Origin: Sphingobium_A sp965228065
GTDB taxonomy: Bacteria; Pseudomonadota; Alphaproteobacteria; Sphingomonadales; Sphingomonadaceae
Length of the DNA stretch: 64,000 nucleotides
Assembly: GCA_965228065.1 (NCBI GenBank)
Contig: OZ245788.1
Coordinates: 4,340,001 to 4,404,000 of the forward strand
Direction of reading: 5' to 3'
The translations under genes and the position numbers were made by a program. Position 1 is the first letter of the stretch, and the number at the start of each line of letters is the position of its first letter. This document shows, one piece after another, positions 9,138 to 17,608 of this stretch. The notes below the pieces were generated by a model that worked only from the letters and a program-made list of their open reading frames with translations, was not told the DNA's origin and ran no database searches.

Positions 9138-10536
9138 GTTCGTTCCCCTCAGCGCAGCGCTGATCCTGTCCGGATGCAATCTTGCGCCCCCGCATGTTCA
9201 GCCGGCGCTGCCGACGGCCAGCGAGTATCCTACTGAGTTTGCGGGCGATACGGCTCCGGGCCAGCGTGCGACCGAGATCGGATTGCGTGCCTTCTTCGCC
9301 GATCCGCAGCTCGAAATCCTGATCGCCCAGGCGCTCAAGCGCAATCGCGACCTGGCGGTCGCGGTGGCGCAGATCGAGGAAGCGCGCGGCCTTTATCGCG
9401 TCCAGAGCGCCGACCAGTTGCCGACATTGGCGACCACTGGCGACGCAACCCGCAGCCGCACACCGCTCGCCGCTGCGGGCATCCCCGGCGCAACCGGGTC
9501 GATCACCCAGACGCGCTATTCGGTCGGTGTCGGCGTGACCGGCTTCGAGCTGGATTTCTGGGGACGCGTCCGCAATCTGTCGGAATCCGCGCGCAGCCAG
9601 TATCTCGCCACGGTAGAGGCCGAACGCGCGTTTCGCCTGTCGTTGGTCCGCGACGTCGCCAGTGCCTATCTTTCGTCGCGCGAGGCCAGCGAGAGGATCT
9701 CCCTGGCAGAAGCCACGGTCAAAAGCCGGCAGGACGGGCTGCGCATCGCCAAGCGCCGGCTGGACGCCGGCGTCACGTCCGCGCTCGACTATCGCCAGTC
9801 CGAAACGCTGCTGACCCAGGCCGAGACCGAGCTTGCGGCCCTGCGCCTGACACGAACGCAGAGCGTCAATTTCCTGGCGGTGCTGACCGGTGGCCCCGTC
9901 ACCGAGACCTTGCCCGATCCGTTGCCGCTGGCGCAGCAGACCCAGTCGCCCGCGCTTGCGGCGGGGCTGCCGTCGGACCTGCTCGTTGCGCGTCCCGACA
10001 TATTGGCGGCGGAGGAAAGGCTGCGTGCGGCACGCGCCAATATCGGGGCGGCACGCGCCGCATTCTTCCCGTCGATCTCGCTCACCGGTTCGCTCGGCTT
10101 CGCATCCGTCGACCTGGGCAATCTGGTCGGCGGCGACCATCTGAGCTGGAGCTTCGGCCCGTCGATCAAGCTGCCGATCTTCGATTTCGGGCGGAACAAG
10201 GGCAATCTGACCGTGGCCGAGGCGCGCGAGAATATCGCGATCGCCACCTATGAACGCACCGTCCAGGGAGCGTTCCGCGAGGTTGCGGATGCGCTGGCCG
10301 GGCGCCGTTATCTGGCGGAACAGGTTGCGGCACAGGAACGCGGCACGCTCGCCACGCGTCGTATCGCCGATCTGGCGCGCACGCGATATCGCGAAGGCGT
10401 CGCCGGCTATCTCGAAGTGCTCGATGCCGAGCGGAACCTGTTCGTGGCGGAGCAGGCGCTGATTCAGATCCGCCGTGCCCAGGCCGACAATCTCGTCACC
10501 TTGTATGTGGCTCTTGGCGGCGGGCTGATCGAATAG
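9130..10536 (+). CDS. Outer-membrane efflux factor, NodT family lipoprotein
   Basis: TolC-like outer-membrane channel of the NodT/OprM group, 468 aa, completing the pump. The N-terminus MRKFVPLSAALILSGC ends in a lipobox with acylated Cys at residue 16. Two repeated OEP domains are present, each with long helices, for example LIAQALKRNRDLAVAVAQIE and the coiled region around residues 170-240. The motif VARPDILAAEERLRAARANI is characteristic of the family. The start ATG lies inside the 3' end of the transporter gene (8-bp overlap), so translation is probably coupled. Confidence 0.96.
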   Translation: MRKFVPLSAALILSGCNLAPPHVQPALPTASEYPTEFAGDTAPGQRATEIGLRAFFADPQLEILIAQALKRNRDLAVAVAQIEEARGLYRVQSADQLPTLATTGDATRSRTPLAAAGIPGATGSITQTRYSVGVGVTGFELDFWGRVRNLSESARSQYLATVEAERAFRLSLVRDVASAYLSSREASERISLAEATVKSRQDGLRIAKRRLDAGVTSALDYRQSETLLTQAETELAALRLTRTQSVNFLAVLTGGPVTETLPDPLPLAQQTQSPALAAGLPSDLLVARPDILAAEERLRAARANIGAARAAFFPSISLTGSLGFASVDLGNLVGGDHLSWSFGPSIKLPIFDFGRNKGNLTVAEARENIAIATYERTVQGAFREVADALAGRRYLAEQVAAQERGTLATRRIADLARTRYREGVAGYLEVLDAERNLFVAEQALIQIRRAQADNLVTLYVALGGGLIE

Positions 10537-10545
10537 CCTTGGCTA

Positions 10546-10620
10546 CCGCCGGTCGACGCCGGCGGGCACCCATATCGACATCTGCATGCGCCGTCATTCG
10601 CCCGAATGGCGGCGTTTGCG
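10546..10620 (+). terminator. Tandem hairpins after efflux operon
   Basis: Two stem-loops follow the outer-membrane factor stop codon. The first has perfect arms CCGCCGG/CCGGCGG (10546-10565). The second has arms CGCCGTCATTC/GAATGGCGGCG (10589-10614, one G-T wobble) with loop GCCC, followed by TTTGCGATTTC. The second is a reasonable, if weakly T-tailed, intrinsic terminator. Confidence 0.6.
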
Positions 10621-10640
10621 ATTTCGCTTGCGCGACTCCA

Positions 10641-10663
10641 GATGATATAATTATGATATCATC
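10641..10663. promoter_or_regulatory. Inverted repeat GATGATAT-N7-ATATCATC
   Basis: A perfect 8-bp inverted repeat in a short AT-rich patch about 70 bp upstream of the alpha/beta hydrolase gene. The AT-rich core (TATAATTATGATAT) could hold a -10 element. It is a candidate operator or promoter for the hydrolase; no regulator gene is adjacent. Confidence 0.35.
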
Positions 10664-10729
10664 ATTCCTTCGGTCAGCGCGGTTCGTGACGGACGATCCG
10701 TCGGGCGCTGTCGAGCAGGAAATGGGGAA

Positions 10730-11728
10730 ATGAAGATGTCGTTATCGATACTCTCGCCACTCGCACTTCTGGCCGCAGCCGCAGCGCCGCAGCCCGGCGT
10801 GCAATCCAGCGAAATGACGATTGGCGAGGGCACAGGCACCCTCCACGGAACAATGCTCGCCCCGGCGAAGTCCGGGCCGGAAACCGATGCGGTGCTGATC
10901 CTTGCCGGGTCCGGCCCCACCGATCGCGACGGCAACAGTCCGCTCGGCGTTCGCGCCGCGCCTTATCAACTGCTGGCGGACGGGCTTGCCGGCGCCGGCA
11001 TCGTCGCATTGCGTGTCGACAAGCGCGGTATAGCGGCCAGCGCGCCGGCCATGACCTCAGAAGATGCCCTTCGCATCGAAACCTATGCCGCCGATGCCCG
11101 TGCCTGGGCGAAGGCTTTGCGCGAGCGGACCGGCGCACGCTGCGTCTGGCTGCTCGGCCATAGCGAGGGGACGCTGCACGCGCTTATCGCCGCGCAGCAG
11201 AGCGAGGGAATTTGCGGCCTGATCCTGGTTTCGCCGGTCGGCCGGCCATTGGGTGAGATCTTGCGCGCGCAGTTCCGCTCAAACCCGGCCTTTGCACCGA
11301 TGCTCGACGAGGCAATCCGCATCCTTGCCGAACTGGAAGCCGGCCGCACCGTTCCGGGCGACGGCATCAGCCCGGCGCTGCTGGCGGTCTATCGTCCCAG
11401 CGTCCAGCCGTTCCTGATCTCGATGCTGGCTGCCGATCCGTCGGCGCTTGCCGCCGCCTATCGGGGGCCGACCCTGGTCGTGCAGGGCACGACCGACATC
11501 CAGACCGCGATCGCCGACGCCGAGCGTCTGGGCAGTGCCCGGCCCGGTATCCGGGTCGAACTGATCGAGGGCATGAACCATGTATTGAAGGTTGCCCCTG
11601 CTGATCCCGCAGCAAATGTCGCGACCTATTCCAACCCTGACCTGCCATTGGCGCCGGGCCTGATGGACACGATCGTGAATTTCATCCGCGCCAACCGTGG
11701 AAAGGCAAAACCGGCGGGAGCCCAGTGA
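10730..11728 (+). CDS. Secreted alpha/beta hydrolase
   Basis: Serine hydrolase with an alpha/beta-hydrolase fold, 332 aa. A signal peptide (about residues 1-20, MKMSLSILSPLALLAAAAAP) suggests a periplasmic location. The nucleophile elbow is GHSEG (S145); the likely acid is D256 (VQGTTDIQ) and the base H284 (EGMNHVLK), in the order and spacing expected. The start is ambiguous between 10730 and 10736: AGGA and GGGGA stretches favour one or the other. It probably cleaves a small ester or lactone; the substrate is unknown. It is followed 48 bp later by another serine hydrolase gene in the same direction. Confidence 0.85.
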   Translation: MKMSLSILSPLALLAAAAAPQPGVQSSEMTIGEGTGTLHGTMLAPAKSGPETDAVLILAGSGPTDRDGNSPLGVRAAPYQLLADGLAGAGIVALRVDKRGIAASAPAMTSEDALRIETYAADARAWAKALRERTGARCVWLLGHSEGTLHALIAAQQSEGICGLILVSPVGRPLGEILRAQFRSNPAFAPMLDEAIRILAELEAGRTVPGDGISPALLAVYRPSVQPFLISMLAADPSALAAAYRGPTLVVQGTTDIQTAIADAERLGSARPGIRVELIEGMNHVLKVAPADPAANVATYSNPDLPLAPGLMDTIVNFIRANRGKAKPAGAQ

Positions 11729-11776
11729 CAGCGGTGCTTGCGATGCCTAGAGTCGCCGCGATCAAAGGGGAGGATC

Positions 11777-12997
11777 GTGGCGGGGTTTCCGGAAATCGGC
11801 CTGAACAGGCGCGCGTTGTTGATACTGGGTGGCGCGTTGACGGTCGCGGCGGCCGGCCCCGGTGGGGCGGCGGTTAGCCCCGCACGCAGATCATGGATTC
11901 CCTCTGACGATTTTCTTCGCGATCTGCCGAGACTGATGCACGTCGCGGGCGTGCCCGGGCTGGCGATCGCGGTGATCGAGAATGGGCAGCTTGCCTGGAC
12001 ACAGGGGTTCGGCGTCAAGAACAGCCTGACCGGAGATCCAGTCACCGACGACACGCTGTTCGAAGCAGCGTCGATGACCAAGCCGGTCTTCGCTTATCTC
12101 GCGATGCGGCTGGTCGACGAAGGCGTGTTGGCGCTGGATCGGCCGCTCGCCGAATATCGCCGCCCCGATTATCTGTCGGACGATCCTGCGCTGGCACGGA
12201 TCACGGTGCGCGACGTGCTTCGCCACACCACCGGGCTGCCCAATTGGGCAACCGGTCCATTGGCGACGATCGCCCCGCCGGGGAGCGGCTATCACTATTC
12301 GGGCGAGGCCTTTGTCTGGCTGCAACTCATTGTCGAGACATTGCTCGGCATGGGTCTGGATCCCGCGATGCGCGCGCGACTGTTCGATCCTGCCGGCATG
12401 TCGAGCAGCACGTTCGGCTGGGATGGGGCCGTGGCCAAAGTAGCCGTTTACGGACATGACGAAGAGGCGAAACTGCCCGCACAGCCTACCCGGGCACTGG
12501 GGGAGGCATTGCTGCCGATCGCAAAGCGCTGGGCCAGGCCGATCGCGTCATGGACCTATGAGGATTCGATCCGGGCCATGCGCGAGGCCGATCCGGCGAC
12601 GCCGCCTTCAACCCATAATCTTCTGGTTAATTCCGCCGGCGGGCTGCTGACCACGGTGTCGGATTATGCGCGCTTCATGGCGCTGATGATGGATGACCGC
12701 AGGAGAGCGGCGTGGGAGGTTTCGGAGGATAGCCGCCGGGCGATGCTGACCACCCAGATCGAAGTTCGCGGCCCCGATTATTCGCGCGGTCTGGGCTGGC
12801 AGCTCGAACGCTCACCGGGCCAACGATTGTTCGAACATAGCGGCAGCAATTACGGGATCTTCAAGACACTGGGCATGGGCGACGCGGAAAAGCGTCGCGG
12901 CATCGTCATCTTCACCAACGCGACCAACGGCAATGCCCTCGCCGCGCGCGTGCTGCGCGCGGCGACAGGGATCGAACTGCTCAAATTCCTGGTGTGA
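11777..12997 (+). CDS. Class C beta-lactamase-related serine hydrolase, probably Tat-exported
   Basis: About 406 aa. The GTG at 11777 is preferred because GGGGAGG precedes it (spacing is short); an in-frame ATG further upstream has no ribosome site. The N-terminus carries NRRALLILGGAL followed by small residues, resembling a Tat signal with only one of the flanking consensus residues. Catalytic motifs are S99-M-T-K102 (SxxK), Y174-S-G176 and FEHSGSNYG near the C-terminus, typical of EstB/penicillin-binding-protein-like esterases. There is no C-terminal membrane domain, unlike the homologue at the left of the window. The natural substrate is unknown. Confidence 0.85.
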   Translation: MAGFPEIGLNRRALLILGGALTVAAAGPGGAAVSPARRSWIPSDDFLRDLPRLMHVAGVPGLAIAVIENGQLAWTQGFGVKNSLTGDPVTDDTLFEAASMTKPVFAYLAMRLVDEGVLALDRPLAEYRRPDYLSDDPALARITVRDVLRHTTGLPNWATGPLATIAPPGSGYHYSGEAFVWLQLIVETLLGMGLDPAMRARLFDPAGMSSSTFGWDGAVAKVAVYGHDEEAKLPAQPTRALGEALLPIAKRWARPIASWTYEDSIRAMREADPATPPSTHNLLVNSAGGLLTTVSDYARFMALMMDDRRRAAWEVSEDSRRAMLTTQIEVRGPDYSRGLGWQLERSPGQRLFEHSGSNYGIFKTLGMGDAEKRRGIVIFTNATNGNALAARVLRAATGIELLKFLV

Positions 12998-13001
12998 GCG
13001 A

Positions 13002-14177
13002 TCAGAAGGCCGCGATACCTGTGATCGCACGCCCCAGGATCAACGCATGGACGTCGTGCGCGCCCTCATAGGTGTTGACCGTCTCCAGGTTCATCGCGTG
13101 GCGCATCACCTGATACTCACCCGAAATGCCGTTGCCGCCATGCATATCGCGGGCCTGGCGCGCGATATCGAGTGCCTTGCCGACATTGTTGCGCTTGACG
13201 ATCGAGATCATCTCCGGCGCGAACCGGCCTTCGTCCATCAGTCGTCCGACGCGCAGGCTGGCCTGCAGGCCGAGTGCGATATCGGTCTCCATATCGGCCA
13301 GCTTCTTCTGGAAGAGTTGGGTCGCGGCGAGCGGACGGCCGAACTGGTGACGATCGAGACCATATTGCCGCGCGGCGTGGAAGCAGAATTCCGCCGCACC
13401 CAGCGCCCCCCATGAAATGCCGTAGCGCGCGCGATTGAGGCAGGAGAAGGGGCCCTTCAATCCCTGAACCTCGGGCAGCAGCGCGCTTTCGGGCACTTCG
13501 ACATCTTCAAGCACGATCATGCCGGTGATCGACGCACGCAGCGAGAGCTTGCCTTCGATCTTGGGCGCGGACAGGCCGGCCATACCCTTTTCGAGGACGA
13601 AGCCGCGAATACCGCCGCCATGTTCGTCCGACTTGGCCCAAACCACGAACACATCGGCGATCGGCGAGTTGGAGATCCAGGTCTTGGCGCCGTTCAGCAG
13701 ATAGCCGCCATCGGTCTTGGTCGCGCGCGTGCGCATGCCGCCCGGATCGGAGCCGGCATCGGGTTCGGTCAGGCCGAAACAACCAATCCATTCGCCACTC
13801 GCAAGCTTCGGCAGATAGCGCTGCTTCTGCTCTTCCGATCCGAAGGCGTAGATCGGATACATCACCAGGCTGGATTGGACGCTCATCATCGAGCGATAGC
13901 CAGAATCGATCCGCTCGACCTCACGTGCGACAAGGCCGTAAGCGACATAGGATGCGCCGACGCCACCATATTCGGCCGGGATGGTCGGGCCGAGCAGGCC
14001 GATCTCACCCATCTCGCGGAAAATCGCGGGATCGGTCACTTCGTTCGCGAACGCATCGATGATGCGCGGCGCCAGCCGGTCCTCGGCATAAGCGCGCGCG
14101 GTGTCGCGGATCATCCGCTCATCATCTTCCAGTTGCTCGTCGAGCAGGAAAGGATCGGCCCAATCGAATCTGTCCAC
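13002..14177 (-). CDS. gcdH: Glutaryl-CoA dehydrogenase
   Basis: FAD enzyme that oxidises and decarboxylates glutaryl-CoA to crotonyl-CoA, 391 aa, the usual length. Family signatures include ERIDSGYRSMMSVQSSLV, FGLTEPDAGSDPGGMRT, TWISNSPIADVFVVWAK and the catalytic Glu371 in NTYEGAHDVHALILGR. The start is GTG at 14177 with AAGGA at 7-bp spacing. It lies downstream of the aromatic-CoA gene block but is separated from it by about 140 bp containing a stem-loop repeat, so it may have its own promoter. Its presence fits a pathway whose ring-cleavage product is shortened to glutaryl-CoA; it would also serve lysine/tryptophan breakdown. Confidence 0.93.
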   Translation of the reverse strand: MDRFDWADPFLLDEQLEDDERMIRDTARAYAEDRLAPRIIDAFANEVTDPAIFREMGEIGLLGPTIPAEYGGVGASYVAYGLVAREVERIDSGYRSMMSVQSSLVMYPIYAFGSEEQKQRYLPKLASGEWIGCFGLTEPDAGSDPGGMRTRATKTDGGYLLNGAKTWISNSPIADVFVVWAKSDEHGGGIRGFVLEKGMAGLSAPKIEGKLSLRASITGMIVLEDVEVPESALLPEVQGLKGPFSCLNRARYGISWGALGAAEFCFHAARQYGLDRHQFGRPLAATQLFQKKLADMETDIALGLQASLRVGRLMDEGRFAPEMISIVKRNNVGKALDIARQARDMHGGNGISGEYQVMRHAMNLETVNTYEGAHDVHALILGRAITGIAAF

Positions 14178-14232
14178 GCGATATTCCTTCAGATGTCCGG
14201 GTCTCGTGTCCCGGAGCCTTTTCCGTTTGTCC

Positions 14233-14286
14233 CGAGCGAAGTCGAGGGACGTTTGGGTTCAGTGGCGCGTGTCTCGACTTCGCTCG
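14233..14286. repeat. Sphingomonad-type intergenic inverted repeat
   Basis: Perfect 14-bp arms CGAGCGAAGTCGAG (14233-14246) and its complement (14273-14286) are separated by 26 bases. They are flanked by similar sequence (TTTGTCCC left, GACACGAACGG right). Copies of this core are, from general knowledge, widespread between genes in sphingomonad genomes. It sits between the Rid and gcdH genes and could fold as an mRNA hairpin. Confidence 0.75.
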
Positions 14287-14315
14287 ACACGAACGGGTTT
14301 GGGTGGTCTTCTATC

Positions 14316-14717
14316 TTAACCCGGCACGACCGCGATGGTCTCGATCTCCAGCAACGCCTCGGGCTCGACCAGCGCCGACACTTCGACCACCGCCATGGCG
14401 GGGAAGTTGCGGCCGATCAGTTCGCGATAGGCTTCGCCGATCTGGGGCAGGCTGGCGACATAATCGTCGCGGCTGGTGACGTACCAGGTCATGCGCGCGA
14501 TATGCTCGGGGCCAGCGCCGTCCTCTGCCAGGATCGCCAGCGTATTGACCAGCAACTGGCGAAACTGGCCCGCCAGATCCTTCGCGACGAATTTCTCCTC
14601 GGCGTCCCAGCCGACAACGCCGGCAGTGAAGACCATACGGCCCTGCGCGGAGATGCCGTTGGCATAGCCCTTGGGGCGTTTCCAGCCGGTGGGGAGAAGC
14701 GAGCGATGTACGGTCAT
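14316..14717 (-). CDS. Rid (YjgF/YER057c/UK114) family protein lacking the RidA arginine
   Basis: A 133-aa Rid-fold protein. Rid proteins form trimers with inter-subunit clefts; RidA hydrolyses reactive enamine/imine intermediates. The fold is recognisable from GRMVFTAGVVG and the C-terminal LLEIETIAVV (E125). The arginine that binds the substrate carboxylate in RidA (in E. coli RSCVEVA) is replaced by Met108 (AMAVVEVSAL), so archetypal RidA activity is unlikely; it belongs to a divergent Rid subgroup. The start overlaps the thioesterase stop by 4 bp (ATGA), placing it last in the tight operon. A role in deaminating a nitrogen-containing ring intermediate is attractive but unproven. Confidence 0.85.
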   Translation of the reverse strand: MTVHRSLLPTGWKRPKGYANGISAQGRMVFTAGVVGWDAEEKFVAKDLAGQFRQLLVNTLAILAEDGAGPEHIARMTWYVTSRDDYVASLPQIGEAYRELIGRNFPAMAVVEVSALVEPEALLEIETIAVVPG

Positions 14718-15139
14718 GCGGGTTCCTTCCTGGCGGCTGCATCGAGCCGTTCGCGTAAGTCATCGGGCCACGGCACGGCGCGGCTTTCGGTCAGGCTGGT
14801 CAGCACCTGGGTGTAGCGGACGCCGAAGCGCGGCTCGCCGGCAGAGCTGACATCGATCGCGAGATCGATCGAACTGCGACCGACGCGTTCGACCGAAACC
14901 GAGATGTCGAGCAAGTCGCCGAGCCGGCTCATTGCAGTAAAGCTCGCCTTCAGATCGACCGTCGGCAAGCCCAACCCCATATCGATGTGCATCGTCCGGC
15001 GGTCGACCCCCAGTATTGCGGCGGTCCAGTCCTCGATCGCAGCGTCGCACAGCTCGAAATAGCGCGGATAATAAGCGATACCGGCAGGGTCGCAGTGGGC
15101 GAAGCGCAGCGGATAGGTGACGCTGAACATCCCGCTCAC
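14714..15139 (-). CDS. Hotdog-fold acyl-CoA thioesterase (4HBT type)
   Basis: A 141-aa single hotdog domain related to 4-hydroxybenzoyl-CoA thioesterase. The active-site segment FAHCDPAGIAYYPRYFEL carries the nucleophilic/general-base Asp17 and the family's Tyr-Pro-Arg-Tyr stretch. It would release a carboxylic acid from a CoA thioester or serve as an escape valve that recycles CoA. The GTG at 15139 overlaps the upstream acyl-CoA dehydrogenase stop by 4 bp (GTGA); an ATG three codons in (15130) is an alternative start. The substrate is inferred to be an intermediate of the surrounding aromatic-CoA pathway. Confidence 0.87.
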   Translation of the reverse strand: MSGMFSVTYPLRFAHCDPAGIAYYPRYFELCDAAIEDWTAAILGVDRRTMHIDMGLGLPTVDLKASFTAMSRLGDLLDISVSVERVGRSSIDLAIDVSSAGEPRFGVRYTQVLTSLTESRAVPWPDDLRERLDAAARKEPA

Positions 15140-16305
15140 GCCGCGCTGTCGGCCAGGTGCTGGCGAGCGATCACCACTTTCTGCACTTCGGATGCGCCTT
15201 CGTAGATGCGCAGCGCGCGGACTTCGCGATAAAGGCTCTCGACCGGCACGCCGACAGTGACGCCGAGCCCGCCGAACATCTGCACCGCCTTGTCGATTAC
15301 GCTCTGCGCGCTGTCCGTCGCATGGAGCTTGGCAAGCGCGGCTTCACGCGTGTTGCGCTGCCCCTTCACGTCGCGCAGCCAGGCGGCGCGGTAGATGAGC
15401 AATGCCGAGGTTTCCACGTCGAGCACCATCTCCGCCAGCTTGGATTGGGTGATCGGATTGTCGGCAAGCGTACCCGCGCCGAGCCGGCGGACGCGGACCC
15501 GTGCCGTCGCCTCGTCGAGCGCGCGGCGCGCAAAGCCCAAGGCGGCAGCGCCGACAGTGGTGCGGAAGATATCGAGCGTCGCCATCGCGGCGGCGAAGCC
15601 GCGTCCGGATTCGCCGATCAGCGCATCGGACGCGAGACGCATATCGGTGAAGGTCAGTGTCGCCAGCGGGTGCGGCGCGATCACCTGGATACGCTCGGTG
15701 ACGGCGAGGCCCGGATTGTCGGCATCGACGATCAGCGCGGAGATGCCGCGTGCGCCGGGCGCTTCGCCGGTGCGGGCGAACAGCACGTAATAATCGGCAA
15801 TGCCGCCGTTCGAGATATAGGTTTTGGCGCCGTCGACGCGATATTCATCGCCGTCCAGTACGGCGCTGGTCTCCATCGACGCGACGTCGGAGCCCGATGC
15901 CGGCTCGGTCAATGCGAAGGCTGCGATCTTCTCGCCGCGGGAGACCGCAGGCAGATAGGCCTGTTTCTGCGGCTCGGTACCGAGCAGGGAAATCGTGCCC
16001 GATCCGAGACCCTGCATGGCAAAGGCGAAGTCGGCGAGGCCCGAATGCCGCGCCAGCGTCTCGCGGATCAGCGCGAGCGAACGGACGTCGAGCTGTTCGT
16101 GGACGCCGCCATAGGCCGCGGGCACGCAATATCGCAGCCAGCCGGCCTCGCCGAGCTTGCGCACCAGCGTGCGGCATTCCTGATCGATATCGGCATCGTC
16201 ATGATGATGCGACAGGTTCGCCGCGCACCATTGATCCAGCCCGTCGGCCAAAGTGCGGTGGCTCTCGTCGAAGAAGGGCCAGTCGAGGAAGCTGCGGTCC
16301 GCCAT
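15136..16305 (-). CDS. Acyl-CoA dehydrogenase
   Basis: FAD-dependent acyl-CoA dehydrogenase, 389 aa, introducing an alpha,beta double bond in a CoA thioester. Visible signatures are FALTEPASGSDVAS, TYISNGGIADYYVLFA and the catalytic-base region RIYEGASEVQKVVIAR (E369). The start is the ATG at 16305 (MADRSFLDWPFF), which overlaps the upstream crotonase stop by one base (TGATG). In context it should act on an alicyclic or open-chain CoA ester made by the monooxygenase/reductase. A generic fatty acyl-CoA substrate cannot be excluded. Confidence 0.9.
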   Translation of the reverse strand: MADRSFLDWPFFDESHRTLADGLDQWCAANLSHHHDDADIDQECRTLVRKLGEAGWLRYCVPAAYGGVHEQLDVRSLALIRETLARHSGLADFAFAMQGLGSGTISLLGTEPQKQAYLPAVSRGEKIAAFALTEPASGSDVASMETSAVLDGDEYRVDGAKTYISNGGIADYYVLFARTGEAPGARGISALIVDADNPGLAVTERIQVIAPHPLATLTFTDMRLASDALIGESGRGFAAAMATLDIFRTTVGAAALGFARRALDEATARVRVRRLGAGTLADNPITQSKLAEMVLDVETSALLIYRAAWLRDVKGQRNTREAALAKLHATDSAQSVIDKAVQMFGGLGVTVGVPVESLYREVRALRIYEGASEVQKVVIARQHLADSAA

Positions 16306-17114
16306 CAGTTGCCTGCGAATTCTGGCGTGCGCTTGGCGGCGAAGGCATCGAACGCACGGCGGAAATCCTTGGTCGCCATGCAGATCGCCTGGGCCTGCGC
16401 TTCCATCTCGATCGCGGTCTCGATGCTCACTGCCCATTCCATGTTGAGCTGGGTCTTGGTGATGCCGTGCGCGAAGGTCGGGCCTGCTGCGAGCGACCGG
16501 GCCAGATCCTGCGCGGCGCCCAGCACCTCGTCGGACGCGACCAGGCGGTTGTGGAAGCCCCAGCGCTCGCCTTCCTCGGCGGACATCATCCGGCCGGTAT
16601 AGAGCAGCTCGGATGCGCGCCCCTGGCCGATGATGCGCGGCAGGATCGCACATGCGCCCATGTCGCAGCCGGCCAGGCCGACGCGGGTGAACAGGAACGC
16701 GGTCTTGGTCGCGGGGGTAGCGAGCCGCATGTCGGATGCCATCGCCATGATCGCACCGGCACCGACGCAGATCCCGTCGAGCGCGGCGACGATCGGCTGC
16801 GGGCAGTTGCGCATCGCCTTGACGAGGTCGCCGGTCATCCGCGTGAAGGCGAGCAGCTCGGGCATCGCCATTTCTGTCAGCGGGCCGATGATCTCATGCA
16901 CGTCGCCGCCCGAGCTGAAATTGCCGCCGGCACCGGTCACGACCACGGCCTTGACCTCCGGCACATAGACGAGGTTGCGGAACATATCGCGCAACTCCGC
17001 ATAGCTTTCGAAGGTCAGCGGATTCTTGCGCTCCGGCCGGTTGAGCGTCACCGTCGCGACGCCGGCCTCGAAACTCCAGCCGAAATGGGTGGGCGTGAAA
17101 CTCTCGGGATTCAT
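16305..17114 (-). CDS. Crotonase-superfamily protein without the hydratase glutamates
   Basis: A 269-aa enoyl-CoA hydratase/isomerase-fold protein. The CoA-binding/oxyanion-hole segments are clear (TLNRPERKNPLTF; GAGGNFSSGGDVHE). The two catalytic glutamates of true enoyl-CoA hydratases (in GGGCELAM and PEI) are replaced: the first position reads I122 in GAGAIMAMASD and the second R144 in FTRVGLAGCD; D151 is present nearby. A different reaction, such as ring hydrolysis of a beta-keto alicyclic CoA (as BadI/MenB relatives perform) or isomerisation, is therefore more likely. The start at 17114 (MNPESFTPTH) has GGAGA upstream and overlaps the marR stop by 4 bp. Confidence 0.86.
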   Translation of the reverse strand: MNPESFTPTHFGWSFEAGVATVTLNRPERKNPLTFESYAELRDMFRNLVYVPEVKAVVVTGAGGNFSSGGDVHEIIGPLTEMAMPELLAFTRMTGDLVKAMRNCPQPIVAALDGICVGAGAIMAMASDMRLATPATKTAFLFTRVGLAGCDMGACAILPRIIGQGRASELLYTGRMMSAEEGERWGFHNRLVASDEVLGAAQDLARSLAAGPTFAHGITKTQLNMEWAVSIETAIEMEAQAQAICMATKDFRRAFDAFAAKRTPEFAGN

Positions 17115-17608
17115 GATTTCTCCTCTCCGGAATCGGCAGCGAGCGATGATTTGAGCGCGCCGAGCAATTGGTAGAGCGCCTCGCGATCGGGTCGCGACAT
17201 ACCGGCAAGCATCGCATCCACCCATTCATGATGCGCTTCGGACAGTTCGACGAAATAGGCCTGTCCACTCGGGGTGAGCCGCACGATGGAGGCGCGGCCA
17301 TCGGTTGGGGATGTCGTCATCGCGACATGGTCGTCGCGCAGCAATGCCTGGACCACGCCGGTGACGTTGCCGCTCGATACCAGCAACGCGCGGGAAAGGG
17401 CGCCCATCGTCATACCCTCCGGCGCACGATCCAGCGCGGCGAGCACGTCGAAACGGGGCAGGGTGGCTTCATAACGATCGGCGAAACGGCGCCGGATCCG
17501 TTTCTCCATCACCGTCGTGCAGCTCAGCAGGCGCAGCCACAGCCGAATGCTGCTGCGATCGGCAAGCGCGCCGTCATGCTTTTCACGGATCGCGTCGATC
17601 TGGCTCAC
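17111..17608 (-). CDS. MarR-family transcriptional regulator within the catabolic operon
   Basis: A 165-aa winged-helix MarR regulator. The DNA-binding region includes TMGALSRALLVSSGNVTGVV and a wing SPTDGRASIVRLT. The start is GTG at 17608, overlapping the SDR stop (GTGA), with GGAGAGGTGAT upstream. It is embedded between the SDR and crotonase genes and so is co-transcribed with the enzymes, suggesting feedback control by a CoA-thioester or aromatic ligand, as with other aromatic-acid MarR proteins. It is one of two MarR genes in this block. Confidence 0.9.
   Translation of the reverse strand: MSQIDAIREKHDGALADRSSIRLWLRLLSCTTVMEKRIRRRFADRYEATLPRFDVLAALDRAPEGMTMGALSRALLVSSGNVTGVVQALLRDDHVAMTTSPTDGRASIVRLTPSGQAYFVELSEAHHEWVDAMLAGMSRPDREALYQLLGALKSSLAADSGEEKS

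Noticed and set aside
6501..9179. 892-aa open frame on the minus strand opposite the RND transporter
   Set aside because: The transporter frame has all family motifs. The antisense product is low-complexity, rich in His/Arg/Asp/Gln.
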